42,696 bases of DNA from Methylobacteriaceae bacterium (GTDB lineage Bacteria; Pseudomonadota; Alphaproteobacteria; Rhizobiales; Beijerinckiaceae): positions 1 through 42,696 of the forward strand of contig JAEULW010000243.1 of assembly GCA_016793505.1 (NCBI GenBank), given 5' to 3'. Within the stretch, counting starts at the first letter, position 1; every line of letters starts with the position of its first letter. Under the pieces are notes generated by a model that saw only the letters and a program-made list of their open reading frames with translations, did no database searches and was not told the origin of the DNA. Shown in pieces: positions 1 to 8,312 of the stretch. Position numbers and translations under genes: made by a program.

Positions 1-367
1 AGGGGGCCGAGACGGTGATCACGTCGCCGCGCGGCAGCACCTTGCCGAGGCCGGCGACGATCGCCGGCGCCGGCGCGGCGGGCGGGGCGGGCGGGGGCGC
101 CGGCACGGCGAAGGGCTGCGAGGCGCCGCCGCCGGGCTTCAGGCCGAGCGCGGTCATCAGGATGCGGATGCCGGGCGGCTGGAAATACATCGCGATGAAG
201 CCGCCGGTCAGCATTACCGCCATCAGCAGCGGAACGAAGCGGGCGACGCGCCAGACGCGGCGGATCGGCGAGGGGCGGACGGCGAGCGCGCCGCGCTCGA
301 CCAGAACGAGCGGCAGGTCGCCCGGCGGGGCGGACGGATCCTGGCGAGGCGGCGGGGCGGTCGACAT
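1..367 (-). CDS. HlyD-family membrane fusion protein, N-terminal part
   Basis: The reading frame starts at the ATG at 367 and stays open to the left edge, so only about 122 residues are visible. Residues 1-35 are cytoplasmic and Pro/Arg rich. One hydrophobic segment follows (around residues 43-62, FVPLLMAVMLTGGFIAMYF), then a Pro/Ala-rich linker. The segment GLGKVLPRGDVITVSAP matches the start of the first beta-barrel and lipoyl part of HlyD/DevB-type adaptors, where a GR(L/V)xPxG motif precedes the barrel. Such proteins link an inner-membrane transporter to an outer-membrane channel. The C-terminal two thirds and the likely partner ABC genes lie outside the window. The family call rests on this short segment and the topology, so it is moderate. 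Confidence 0.55.
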   Translation of the reverse strand, partial: MSTAPPPRQDPSAPPGDLPLVLVERGALAVRPSPIRRVWRVARFVPLLMAVMLTGGFIAMYFQPPGIRILMTALGLKPGGGASQPFAVPAPPPAPPAAPAPAIVAGLGKVLPRGDVITVSAP

Positions 368-433
368 CCGGAGTCCAGCATTAGTCGGCTTCGCCGCCGC
401 GCGCAAAGACCGGCGTCTGCGGCGTCGCGCCGC

Positions 434-1084
434 TCAGGCCGGGGGTGCGTCGAGCGCCTGCTTCAAAGCCTGAAAGGCGCGGGCGCGGTGCGACAGCGCC
501 GTCGAGCCGTCGGCGGGAACGCCGTGTTTTTCTTCGGCGCTCATCTCGCCGAAGGTGCGCTCATGACCGTCGGGCAGGAACATCGGATCGTAGCCGAAGC
601 CCCTGTCGCCGCGCGGCGGCCAGACCAGCGCGCCGTCGACGCGGCCCTCGACCTCGAGACGCGCGCCGTCCGGCCAGACCAGCGCGATGGCCGAGACAAA
701 CCAGGCGCGGCGCTCGGCGGGAGCGAAATCGTCACGCTCGCGCAGCGCCGCCTCGACGCGCTCCATGGCGTGGCGGAAATCCTTGCCCGGCCCGGCCCAG
801 CGCGCCGAATAGACGCCCGGCGCGCCGTCGAGAGCGGCGACGCAGAGACCGGAATCGTCGGCGATCGCCGGCAGGCCCGCCGCCGCGGCGGCGGCTTCCG
901 CCTTGATCAGGGCGTTGGCCCGGAAGGTGACGCCCGTCTCCTCCGGCTCGGGCAGGCCGAGTTCGCCGGCCGAAACCGCCTCGATTCCGTAGGGCGCCAG
1001 CAGTTCGCGCATTTCGCGCAGCTTGCCGGGATTGTGGGTGGCGACGACGAGGCGGCCGGTCAGGCGAGGGGCGGAAGCGCTCAT
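434..1084 (-). CDS. rdgB: dITP/XTP pyrophosphatase (RdgB/HAM1 family)
   Basis: A 216-aa house-cleaning nucleotide pyrophosphatase that hydrolyses dITP, XTP and ITP to monophosphates, keeping deaminated purines out of DNA. The N-terminal signature [11 protein letters not shown] lies near residue 15. Further family blocks are [10 protein letters not shown], the catalytic [24 protein letters not shown] block near residues 75-98, [21 protein letters not shown] and the terminal [12 protein letters not shown]. Length is normal for the family (about 200 aa). The gene starts with ATG and is divergent from rpoN across a 178-bp gap. Function is secure from motifs; nothing looks damaged. Confidence 0.95.
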   Translation of the reverse strand: MSASAPRLTGRLVVATHNPGKLREMRELLAPYGIEAVSAGELGLPEPEETGVTFRANALIKAEAAAAAAGLPAIADDSGLCVAALDGAPGVYSARWAGPGKDFRHAMERVEAALRERDDFAPAERRAWFVSAIALVWPDGARLEVEGRVDGALVWPPRGDRGFGYDPMFLPDGHERTFGEMSAEEKHGVPADGSTALSHRARAFQALKQALDAPPA

Positions 1085-1191
1085 GGGGCCGACTTAAGGC
1101 GCCGTCGGGGCGCGCGCAAACCCCGGCTTAACCGCCTGCGACGAATCGTTGAGGCAAGAACCGTTCCAGACGCTGGGTGGCGTCCGGCGCG

Positions 1192-1200
1192 TGCTATAAG
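1192..1200 (+). promoter_or_regulatory. candidate extended -10 promoter for rpoN
   Basis: TG-C-TATAAG forms an extended -10 element 63 bases before the rpoN GTG. No good -35 is visible at 17 bases. The ten bases GCAAGAACCG occur on both sides, at 1154-1163 and 1214-1223, exactly 60 bases apart, and could be protein-binding sites. This is a pattern match only. Confidence 0.35.
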
Positions 1201-1262
1201 CTCCGCCCTGAAAGCAAGAACCGCGCCGATCCGGGCGCGGAGCGCGAGCGTGAGGCGTCGGC

Positions 1263-2837
1263 GTGGGTCTGTCGACCAAACTGATGTTGCGCCAGGGTCA
1301 AGCCCTGGTGATGACGCCGCAGCTCCTGCAGGCCATCAAGCTGCTGCAGCTCTCCAACATCGAACTTGCCGCCTTCGTCGAGACCGAGCTCGAGCGCAAT
1401 CCGCTGCTCGAGCGGGCGGAGGAAGTGGAGGCCGGAGATCCCGGCGGCGAGGCGCGGGCGGAGCCGTTCGAGGCCGAGGCCGGCGCGCCGGCCGAGGGCG
1501 AGCGGGACTGGGATTCGGCGACGCTCGAGACCTCCGCCGAGGCGCTGCAGTCCGGCCTCGACGCCGACCTCGGCAACACATTCGAGGCGGAGCGGACGCC
1601 GGCGACGCAGGAGCGCGCCGCCTCGGGCGACGCCCTGGGCCTGTCGGAAGGGGCTTGGGCCGGGGCCGGATCGGGCGCCGGCGGCGGCGACGGCGAGGCG
1701 CCCAATCTGGAAGCCTATGTCGCTGAAAAGCCGAGCCTGCGCGAGCATCTGACGATGCAACTGGCGGTGGCCTGCCCCGATCCGATCGACCGGCTGATCG
1801 GCGGGGCGCTGATCGATCTCATCGACGAATCCGGCTATCTCCAGGGCGACCTGGCGGACATCGCCGAACGGCTCGGCGCGTCGCCGGCCCGCGTCGAGCA
1901 GGTTCTGGCGATCGTCCACAGCTTCGAGCCGACCGGCGTGGGCGCCCGCAATCTCGCCGAATGCCTGACGCTGCAGCTGAAAGAGCGCGATCGCTGCGAC
2001 CCGGCGATGCAGGCGCTGCTCGCCAATCTGCCGCTGCTCGCCCGGCGCGATTTCGCCACGCTCAAACGCTTCTGCGGCGTCGACGACGAAGACCTCGCCG
2101 ACATGGTGCAGGAGCTGCGGCGGCTCGATCCCAAGCCGGGCCGGGCGTTCGGCGGCGAGGTGGAGGCGCCGGCGGCGCCGGACGTCTTCGTGCGCGCGGC
2201 GGCGGACGGCTCCTGGCAGATCGAGCTCAACAGCGAGGCGCTGCCGCGCATCCTCGTCAATCACGCCTACGCCGCCCGGGTGGCGCGGCCCGGCGCCAGC
2301 GAGGCCGACCGCACCTTCATCTCCGGCTGCCTGCAGTCAGCCAACTGGCTGACCAAGAGCCTCGAACAAAGGGCCCGGACCATCCTCAAGGTGGCCTCGG
2401 AAATCGTTCGCCAGCAGGATGGCTTCTTCGCCCTCGGCGTCGAGCATCTGCGGCCGCTCAACCTGAAGACGGTCGCCGACGCCATCGGCATGCACGAATC
2501 CACCGTCTCGCGCGTCACCTCCGGCAAGTACATGGCGACGCCGCGCGGCCTGTTCGAGCTGAAATATTTCTTCACGGCGGCGATCGCGGCGACGGGCGGG
2601 GGCGAATCCCATTCGGCCGAGGCGGTGCGTTTCCGCATCCGCCAGATGATCGACCAGGAAAATCCGGACGACGTGCTCTCCGACGACGCCATCGTCGCGC
2701 GGCTGCGCGAGGCGAAAATCGACATCGCCCGCCGCACCGTCGCCAAATACCGGGAAAGCCTGCGAATTCCCTCATCCATCGAACGCCGCAGGGAAAAACA
2801 GGCGCAACGGGCGCGCACGCCCGAGGCGGCGCAGTGA
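1263..2837 (+). CDS. rpoN: RNA polymerase sigma-54 factor
   Basis: A 524-aa sigma-54, which directs RNA polymerase to -24/-12 promoters and needs AAA+ activators. The N-terminal region I has the typical Gln/Leu-rich block LRQGQALVMTPQLLQAIKLL (residues 8-27) and ERNPLLE. An acidic Ala/Gly/Glu-rich region II spans about residues 55-155. The core-binding region follows, then the helix-turn-helix with MHESTVSRVTSGKYMATPRG. The RpoN box ARRTVAKYRE is intact at residues 489-498. The start is GTG at 1263; the next residues GLSTKLMLRQ fit the family N-terminus, so an upstream start is not needed. It precedes hpf and ptsN, the classic proteobacterial nitrogen-PTS arrangement. Confidence 0.97.
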   Translation: MGLSTKLMLRQGQALVMTPQLLQAIKLLQLSNIELAAFVETELERNPLLERAEEVEAGDPGGEARAEPFEAEAGAPAEGERDWDSATLETSAEALQSGLDADLGNTFEAERTPATQERAASGDALGLSEGAWAGAGSGAGGGDGEAPNLEAYVAEKPSLREHLTMQLAVACPDPIDRLIGGALIDLIDESGYLQGDLADIAERLGASPARVEQVLAIVHSFEPTGVGARNLAECLTLQLKERDRCDPAMQALLANLPLLARRDFATLKRFCGVDDEDLADMVQELRRLDPKPGRAFGGEVEAPAAPDVFVRAAADGSWQIELNSEALPRILVNHAYAARVARPGASEADRTFISGCLQSANWLTKSLEQRARTILKVASEIVRQQDGFFALGVEHLRPLNLKTVADAIGMHESTVSRVTSGKYMATPRGLFELKYFFTAAIAATGGGESHSAEAVRFRIRQMIDQENPDDVLSDDAIVARLREAKIDIARRTVAKYRESLRIPSSIERRREKQAQRARTPEAAQ

Positions 2838-2888
2838 CGGGGCGGCCGGCGGATCGTTCCGGCGGCGGCCCTGCCCTTGCGAGGCGCG

Positions 2889-2917
2889 TTGACTTCGCTC
2901 CGGGGCGCTCGTAACCC
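2889..2917 (+). promoter_or_regulatory. candidate sigma-70 promoter for hpf
   Basis: TTGACT at 2889-2894 is followed by 17 bases and TAACCC at 2912-2917. The -35 is good and the -10 is weak but well spaced. It lies 81 bases before the hpf ATG, in the 161-bp rpoN-hpf gap, so hpf-ptsN may be transcribed independently of rpoN. Confidence 0.4.
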
Positions 2918-2998
2918 TTGGCCCGAATCCGGGGGGCTGAGCCGCCGGCGCCGGTCGTCGCACAGACGACGATCCGGCCATCAGGAGGTCGAAGCGCA

Positions 2999-3598
2999 AT
3001 GCCGCTGCGCGTATCGGGCAAGAACCTCGACGTCGGCGAGTCGCTCAGGCAGCACGTCATCGCCCGCGTCGATCTCGCCGTCGCCAAATATTTCGACGGG
3101 GCCGTCACCGGCCATGTGACGCTCGGGCGCGACGGCTCCGCCTACCGGGCGGACTGCACGCTGCATCTGAGCTCCGGCGTGACGCTGCAGGCCGAGGGCC
3201 GCGCCCACGAGCCCTACGCCAGCTTCGAGCAGGCGGCCGAGCGCATCGAAAAGCGCCTGCGCCGCTACAAGCGCCGGCTGAAGGACAGGCACGGCAACGC
3301 CGCCGAGGCGCCCGCCGCCGCGCCGCTGGTCGCCGACTATGTGATCGAGCAGCCGCAGGACGAGGACGAAATCGCCCACGACTACAGCCCGCTGGTGATC
3401 GCCGAGAGCACGACGCGGCTGCGCGAGCTGTCGGTCGCCGACGCGGTGGCCGATCTCGATCTGAGCGGCGCTCCAGTCGGGGTGTTCCGCCACGCCGGCA
3501 ACGGGCGGATCAACGTCGTCTACCGCCGGGCGGACGGCAACATCGGCTGGATCGACCCGGGCGCTGCCCAGGCCGGCTCCGGGGCGCGCGGCGGCTGA
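2999..3598 (+). CDS. hpf: ribosome hibernation-promoting factor, long form
   Basis: A 199-aa long-form HPF/RaiA, which binds the 30S subunit in stationary phase and drives formation of inactive 100S ribosome dimers. The N-terminal S30AE domain (about 1-105) starts MPLRVSGKNLDVGESLRQHV and ends in the basic stretch EKRLRRYKRRLKDRHG. A variable linker follows, then the C-terminal dimerisation domain (about 140-190) with SPLVIAESTTRLRELSVADAV and NVVYRRADGNIGWIDP. The start is the ATG at 2999, which has a consensus AGGAGG at 2983-2988; an upstream in-frame start at 2918 lacks this and adds residues foreign to the family. It sits between rpoN and ptsN. Confidence 0.95.
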   Translation: MPLRVSGKNLDVGESLRQHVIARVDLAVAKYFDGAVTGHVTLGRDGSAYRADCTLHLSSGVTLQAEGRAHEPYASFEQAAERIEKRLRRYKRRLKDRHGNAAEAPAAAPLVADYVIEQPQDEDEIAHDYSPLVIAESTTRLRELSVADAVADLDLSGAPVGVFRHAGNGRINVVYRRADGNIGWIDPGAAQAGSGARGG

Positions 3599-3658
3599 GG
3601 CGCAGCGAAACGGCGCCGCACGCGGGTTTCGCCGCGACGCCCCAGACGGACGAGACGC

Positions 3659-4123
3659 ATGCCTCTGACTGATCTGCTGACGCCCGACTCGGTGATGCCG
3701 AATCTCAAGGCGACGACCAAGAAGCAGGTTCTCCAGGAACTCAGCGAGCGGGCGGCGGCCATCTCCGGCCTGCCCGAGCGCGAGGTGTTCGACGCGCTGC
3801 TGCAGCGCGAGCGGCTCGGCTCGACCGGCGTCGGCGCCGGCGTCGCCATTCCGCACGGCAAGCTGACGCGGGCGACGCGCATCTTCGGCGTGTTCGCGCG
3901 GCTGGACAAGCCGATCGACTTCGAATCGCTCGACGGCGCGCCGGTCGATCTCGTCTTCATGCTGGTCGCGCCCGAGGCGTCGGGCGCCGACCACCTCAAG
4001 GCGCTGGCGCGCATCGCCCGGGCGCTGCGCAACAGCGCCGTCGTCGCCAAACTGCGCGCGACGCGCGAGGCCGCCGGCCTCTACGCCGTTCTGACCAGCG
4101 AGCCGACGCCGCACGCGGCGTGA
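3659..4123 (+). CDS. ptsN: PTS IIA-like nitrogen regulatory protein
   Basis: A 154-aa EIIA-Ntr protein, the terminal phosphoryl acceptor of the nitrogen PTS (PtsP-PtsO-PtsN), which acts by protein contacts, for example on K+ transport and regulators. The start MPLTDLLTPDSVMPNLKATTKKQVLQ is typical. The phosphorylated histidine is H66 in GVAIPHGKL. The C-terminal half has FESLDGAPVDLVFMLVAPE, also a family signature. Length is as expected. It follows hpf by 60 bases and probably shares its transcript. It ends 47 bases from the convergent glucokinase reading frame, with no clear terminator hairpin between. Confidence 0.95.
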   Translation: MPLTDLLTPDSVMPNLKATTKKQVLQELSERAAAISGLPEREVFDALLQRERLGSTGVGAGVAIPHGKLTRATRIFGVFARLDKPIDFESLDGAPVDLVFMLVAPEASGADHLKALARIARALRNSAVVAKLRATREAAGLYAVLTSEPTPHAA

Positions 4124-4170
4124 CTCTAACCAATCAAATTGAAGACTAAGCGCTGCCTGACAAAGTACAA

Positions 4171-4584
4171 CTACGATTGTTCTTGTTTCTTGTCGTCGTC
4201 GTGGGCGCGAAACAAATCTATTAGCTCGCTCTTAAACCCGTCCATATATTCTGACCAAACGCTAATCTTGGACATCGCTCTCGCAAGCATCACAGCAGCA
4301 TCGAATTGTCTAATCTCTATTCGATGATCCAATTGTTGCGTTGGGTGTTTAAGCCAATCGCGCATAGTATTTAATTCTGAAATGATACTCGCACGATCGC
4401 CGCCAAGTTCCATACCTTTTTCAAGTAACAGAGAAAACAGATGGGGCGGCGCAGTTCGATCTGCCAGCATCCCTTCTGCTGCACCTGCCAAGGTGATGCA
4501 GACATCGAAATGCCCTTGGCGGTATGCCGAAATCGCTGACTCGATTTGCCGTATCACGCCCTGCTCTTTTTCAAGGATGATCAT
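4171..4584 (-). CDS. unknown 137-aa helical protein, fused to or overlapping glk
   Basis: This segment is in frame with glk but could start by itself at the ATG at 4584, which has GGAAA 5-9 bases upstream. The protein is predicted mostly helical: IRQIESAISAYRQGHFDVCI, TLAGAAEGML, then LNTMRDWLKHP, RQFDAAVMLARAMSKI and a charged tail DDDKKQEQS. The pattern of an early Leu/Ala-rich helix with AAEGML and a later Asn/Lys/His-rich helix (here LKHP) resembles small uncharacterised HEPN-like proteins of proteobacteria, but I cannot assign a family. The DNA from about 4124 to 4600 is visibly AT-rich compared with the rest of the window, which suggests recent acquisition and replacement of the original glk 3' end. 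Confidence 0.5.
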   Translation of the reverse strand: MIILEKEQGVIRQIESAISAYRQGHFDVCITLAGAAEGMLADRTAPPHLFSLLLEKGMELGGDRASIISELNTMRDWLKHPTQQLDHRIEIRQFDAAVMLARAMSKISVWSEYMDGFKSELIDLFRAHDDDKKQEQS

Positions 4585-5598
4585 CGGGTTTCCATCGGCA
4601 TTCGAAATTTTCCAGCATCGCCCCGGATAGTCGAGCGCGAACGACGCCGGCCGCCGGGCGATGGCGGCGAGGCCGAGCTGCGCCGCCTCTTCGCGCAGGA
4701 GCAGCCGCGTCCCGATCCGCCGCGCCGGCGCGGCGACCGGCGCCTTGGCCTCGAAGGCGGCGCGGAACGCCGTCTCGTCGAGGAAGGCGGCGATCTTCGG
4801 CGGCACGCCGCCGGCGATGGTGACGCCGCCGGTCGCCAGAAAGGTGATGGCGAGATCGCCGGCGAAGCGGCCGATCAGGCGCCAGGCGTGGCGCAGCGTC
4901 GCGGCCTCTGGCCCCGCCGGATCGGCGAGGCCGCACGCCGTCAGCGCGGCGGCGTCATGGCCCGAGGGCGGGCGCCCCTCGATGCGCTCGCGGCCGGCGT
5001 GCAGGCGGGCGAGGCCCGGCCCGGACAAGAGCGACTCCGGCGTGATGCGGCCCTCGACCCGATCGAGCGCGCCCCACAGCATCGTCTCGTAGGCGTCGGC
5101 AGGGGCGAAATCGACATGGCCGGCCTCGCTCGGCACGGCGAGGCGCGCCCCGCCCGCCTCGACCAGCAGGCCGACGCCGAGGCCCGTGCCGCAGCCGAGC
5201 ACGAGGCGGGGGCCGGCGCCGGGCGCGAGCGGCGGGCCGATCGGGCGCGTCCAGTCCTCGGGAATGTCGGCGAGCGCCAGGGCGAGCGCCTCGAAATCAT
5301 TGAGCAGCAGGCCCTGCTCCAGACCGAGCGCGGCGGCGACCGTCGGCCCGTCGATGCGCCAGGGCGCGTTGGTCAGCGCCAGAGCGCGGCCCTCGAGCGG
5401 CCCGGCGCCGCAGGCGATGAGCGCGCGCGGCCGGCGCGCACCCGAAAGCCCCAGCGAGGCGGCGGCCTCGGCAAGGCCGGCGAAATCGGCCGTGGCGCGA
5501 CGCGCCAGCGGCTCGAGCGGCGCGGCGGGCGTCTCGACCAGGGCGACGCGCGCATTGGTGCCGCCGATGTCGGCGACGAGGACGGGGAAGGGGAACAC
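4171..5598 (-). CDS. glk: glucokinase (ROK-independent Glk type) with in-frame alien C-terminal extension
   Basis: This 475-aa frame has two parts. Residues 1 to about 330 are a glucokinase that phosphorylates glucose with ATP. It has the phosphate-binding ADIGGTNARVAL near residue 9, LLNDFEALALAL with the catalytic Asp, GCGTGLGVGLL, EAGHVDFAP and GGVTIAGGVPPKI, and ends near FALDYPGRCWK. The last 137 residues (from a Met encoded at 4584) do not belong to the Glk family, which normally ends near 320-340 aa. Codon use there is clearly AT-richer. The start is GTG at 5598, 7 bases after GGAG; the open frame reaches 5892 but those residues are Arg-rich shadow. The extension may be translated as a fusion or from its own ATG (see next entry). 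Confidence 0.85.
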   Translation of the reverse strand: MFPFPVLVADIGGTNARVALVETPAAPLEPLARRATADFAGLAEAAASLGLSGARRPRALIACGAGPLEGRALALTNAPWRIDGPTVAAALGLEQGLLLNDFEALALALADIPEDWTRPIGPPLAPGAGPRLVLGCGTGLGVGLLVEAGGARLAVPSEAGHVDFAPADAYETMLWGALDRVEGRITPESLLSGPGLARLHAGRERIEGRPPSGHDAAALTACGLADPAGPEAATLRHAWRLIGRFAGDLAITFLATGGVTIAGGVPPKIAAFLDETAFRAAFEAKAPVAAPARRIGTRLLLREEAAQLGLAAIARRPASFALDYPGRCWKISNADGNPMIILEKEQGVIRQIESAISAYRQGHFDVCITLAGAAEGMLADRTAPPHLFSLLLEKGMELGGDRASIISELNTMRDWLKHPTQQLDHRIEIRQFDAAVMLARAMSKISVWSEYMDGFKSELIDLFRAHDDDKKQEQS

Positions 5599-5700
5599 GC
5601 AAGGCTCCGCGACGGATTTCGTCCGATCATGCCGTGTCGCGCGGCCGGCGGCCAGCGCCGCGCATTGACGCGGGCGGCGGCGACTCCTTAGATCGCGGTC

Positions 5701-6072
5701 ATGGCCGGGTCCGCGATATCGGGATTGAGACGCGCCGCTCTCACGCTGGCGCTCGTCTATGCATTCCTGACGCAGGGGCTGCTCGCGCCGCTGGCGGCGC
5801 TGCGCATGGAGGCGATGGCCGCCGTCTATGGCGTGCTGTGCGTCACCAGCGCTGACGGCGCGTCGATCGACGGCGCCGCCATGGCGCCGCATTGCGACGT
5901 CTCCTGCCTGTTGCGCGGCGCGTCATCCGCCGCGCCGCCGCCGTCGCATTATCCGCTGTTCGCGCCGGCCCGCCGCTTTGCGACCCTTGCTCCGATCCCT
6001 GCTCCGGTCGCAGCGGCGCCTGCCCTGCATGGGCTGCGGCCGCAGTCGCAACGCGCGCCGCCTTTCGCCTGA
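5701..6072 (+). CDS. DUF2946-like small membrane or exported protein
   Basis: A 123-aa protein with an N-terminal hydrophobic segment (about residues 13-35), a central region with VLCVTSADG and APHCDVSCLL, and a Pro/Ala-rich tail ending QRAPPFA. Two features recall DUF2946: a Cys cluster after the first membrane segment and a final R(G/A)PP motif. DUF2946 genes often sit beside copper or TonB-dependent metal uptake genes. Here it lies 81 bases before a chelate-type ABC importer on the same strand and divergent from glk. Three Cys residues could bind metal, but this is inference. The family call is tentative. Confidence 0.5.
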   Translation: MAGSAISGLRRAALTLALVYAFLTQGLLAPLAALRMEAMAAVYGVLCVTSADGASIDGAAMAPHCDVSCLLRGASSAAPPPSHYPLFAPARRFATLAPIPAPVAAAPALHGLRPQSQRAPPFA

Positions 6073-6153
6073 CGCCTCGCCGCGTGACCGCCCCCTCCCC
6101 AAACGGGGCGGCGTCGCGCGGTTGCGTGCAACGTCAGTCGAAAGAGAGAACCC

Positions 6154-7260
6154 ATGAAACCCGCTTCTTTCGCGGCGGCCCTTGCCGGGCTGGCCGCACT
6201 CTGCGCATCCGCCTTCGCCGCGCCGACCGAAATCACCGACGCGCTCGGCCGCAAGGTGACGGTGAACACGCCGGTCCAGCGCATCGTCGTCAATTTCAAC
6301 TTCGAGGAATTCACCGCCGTCGCCGGCAAGGAAGGCTGGGCGAAGGTCGTCGGCATCTCGCGCGCGCCGTGGGCGGGCTGGCGGCCGGCGATCTTCTCGC
6401 GCTACGCCGCGGTGATCCCGAATCTGCAGGATATGGCCGACATCGGCCATTCCGACGACAACACGTTTTCGATCGAGAAGATCATCGCGCTCAAGCCCGA
6501 CGTGCTGTTCATTTCGGAATGGGCGTGGAAATCGATCGAGAGCGGACGTCCGCAACTCGCGGCGGCGGGCGTGCCGGTCGTCATCATCGACTACAACGCG
6601 CAGCTGCTCGAGCGCCATCTCGCCTCGACGCGCGCGTTCGGCAAGGTGATGGGGCAGGAGGCGCGCGCCGAGGAGATCGCCAGGCTCTACGAATCGAAAT
6701 GGAACGACACGATGGCGCGCGTCGCCAAAGCCGCGCCGGCGAAGAAGCCAGTCGTCTATTTCGAGCTTGGACAGGCCGGCGCGGAGACGATCGGCAACTC
6801 CTATTCCGGCACGATGTGGGGCAAGATCGCGACGCAGCTCGGCGCGACGAACCTCGCCGACGGCAAGCTCCCCGGTCCATGGGGACCGGTGAACGCGGAA
6901 GCGGTGATCGCCGACAATCCCGACCAGATCTTCATCGCGGGCTCGTCCTGGGTCGGCAAGCCGAAGGCGGTGAAGACCGGCTACGACGCCACGCCCGAGG
7001 AGACGCGCGCGACGCTCGCGCCCTATGCGGGCCGGCCGGCCTGGGCCGATCTGAAAGCGGTGAAGAACGGCGACGTGCACGCGATCGAGCACGGACTCTG
7101 CCGCTCGCTGCCCGACTTCGTGGCGACGCGCTACATCGCCAAGGCGCTCTATCCGGCGCAGTTTGTCGACGTCGATCCGGCGAAAGAGTGGGCGGAGTAT
7201 CACGCGAAATATCTGCCCGTCGCCTATTCGGGGACGTGGTTCGCGCGGGTGCGTCCATGA
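6154..7260 (+). CDS. periplasmic binding protein of a metal-chelate/siderophore ABC importer (FecB/BtuF-like)
   Basis: A 368-aa precursor with a Sec signal peptide (residues 1 to about 22, cleavage near AFA/APT). The mature start TEITDALGRKVTVNTPVQRIVV is typical of class III (helical-backbone) binding proteins for Fe-siderophores, haem, cobalamin or other chelates. Further blocks are IIALKPDVLFISEW, a central helix, and NPDQIFIAGSSWVG. The stretch WAGWRPAIFSRYAAVIPNL marks a subgroup rather than classic BtuF or FhuD, so the ligand is unknown. Its stop overlaps the permease start (ATGA at 7257-7260), and the three genes form a tight operon. No TonB-dependent receptor is in the window. Confidence 0.88.
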   Translation: MKPASFAAALAGLAALCASAFAAPTEITDALGRKVTVNTPVQRIVVNFNFEEFTAVAGKEGWAKVVGISRAPWAGWRPAIFSRYAAVIPNLQDMADIGHSDDNTFSIEKIIALKPDVLFISEWAWKSIESGRPQLAAAGVPVVIIDYNAQLLERHLASTRAFGKVMGQEARAEEIARLYESKWNDTMARVAKAAPAKKPVVYFELGQAGAETIGNSYSGTMWGKIATQLGATNLADGKLPGPWGPVNAEAVIADNPDQIFIAGSSWVGKPKAVKTGYDATPEETRATLAPYAGRPAWADLKAVKNGDVHAIEHGLCRSLPDFVATRYIAKALYPAQFVDVDPAKEWAEYHAKYLPVAYSGTWFARVRP

Positions 7261-8312
7261 ACAGGTCCGCCGCTGCGCCCTCGGGCGTGGCGGCGGCCTA
7301 TCGCGCGCGCGCCGCCAGACGACTGGCCGGTCTCGGCTTCGCCGCGCTCGGTCTGGCTGTCGCGGCGCTGCTCGACATGGCGACGGGCCCGGCCTTCCTG
7401 TCGCCGTCGGCGGTGGCGCGTTCGGTGCTGCGCCTCGCCGAGGACCGCACCATCGACGCGATCGTCTGGTCGATCCGCCTGCCGATCGCGGCGATCGCGA
7501 TCCTCGTCGGGGCGACCCTCGGGCTGACGGGGGCGATCATGCAGACGATCCTCGCCAATCCGCTCGCCTCCTCCTACACGCTCGGCGTCTCGGCGGGCGC
7601 AGGATTTGGCGCGGCGCTGGTGATCGTCATGGGCGCGGCGCTGCCTCTGCCCGAGCTCTATGCGGTGCCGATCGCCGCCTTCGTCTTCGCCGGCCTCGCC
7701 TGCGCCGGCGTCTATGGCGTCGGCGCTCTGCGCGGCGCGACGCCGGAAATGCTGGCGCTCGCCGGCATCGCCATGCTGTTCCTGTTCCAGGCGCTGTTGT
7801 CGCTGCTGCAGTTCATGGCCTCGCCGGAAGCGCTGCAGCAGATCGTGTTCTGGCTGTTCGGCAGCCTGCAGCGGGCGACATGGACGAAGGCGGGCCTCAT
7901 TCTGGCGACGCTCGCCGTCGCCGCGCCGTTCCTGGCGCGCGACTGCTGGCGCCTGACCGCGCTGAAGCTCGGCGATGAGCGCGCCGCGAGCCTCGGCGTT
8001 GATCCCAGGCGTCTGCGCCTGCGCGCGCTGGCGCTGGTCGCGCTGCTGACCGGGGTCGCGGTCGCCTTCGTCGGGGCGATCGGCTTCGTCGGCCTTGTCG
8101 CCCCGCATGTCGCGCGGATGTTCCTCGGCGAGGATCAGCGCTATCTGCTCGTCGGCTCGGCGCTCGTCGGCGCCTTGACCCTGTCGCTCGCGTCGGTCGC
8201 CTCGAAATCGATCTCCCCCGGCGCGCTGTTCCCGATCGGCATCGTCACGGCGATGATCGGCGTGCCGTTCTTCATCTGGCTGATCCTGCGCTCGCGACGG
8301 AGCTTCTGGTGA
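7257..8312 (+). CDS. FecCD-family ABC permease
   Basis: A 351-aa inner-membrane permease of the FecCD/BtuC family with about nine to ten hydrophobic segments. Family signatures include RLPIAAIAILVGATLGLTGA, NPLASSYTLGVSAGAGFGAA, GATPEMLALAGIAM, and the late block GAIGFVGLVAPHVARMFLG. That last block contains the cytoplasmic loop contacting the ATPase. The start ATG overlaps the previous stop by four bases, supporting this start over any other. A single permease gene probably forms a homodimer, as BtuC does. Ligand unknown; it is set by the binding protein. Confidence 0.93.
   Translation: MNRSAAAPSGVAAAYRARAARRLAGLGFAALGLAVAALLDMATGPAFLSPSAVARSVLRLAEDRTIDAIVWSIRLPIAAIAILVGATLGLTGAIMQTILANPLASSYTLGVSAGAGFGAALVIVMGAALPLPELYAVPIAAFVFAGLACAGVYGVGALRGATPEMLALAGIAMLFLFQALLSLLQFMASPEALQQIVFWLFGSLQRATWTKAGLILATLAVAAPFLARDCWRLTALKLGDERAASLGVDPRRLRLRALALVALLTGVAVAFVGAIGFVGLVAPHVARMFLGEDQRYLLVGSALVGALTLSLASVASKSISPGALFPIGIVTAMIGVPFFIWLILRSRRSFW

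Noticed and set aside
5599..5892. 98-residue upstream extension of the glucokinase frame
   Set aside because: The residues are Arg/Gln-rich with no match to Glk N-termini, and it runs antisense through the DUF2946-like gene; the GTG at 5598 fits the family start.
6088..6111. Hairpin CCGCCCC/GGGGCGG before the binding-protein gene as a riboswitch or terminator
   Set aside because: A single 7-bp GC stem with no U-run and no cobalamin-riboswitch features; it may be chance in GC-rich DNA.
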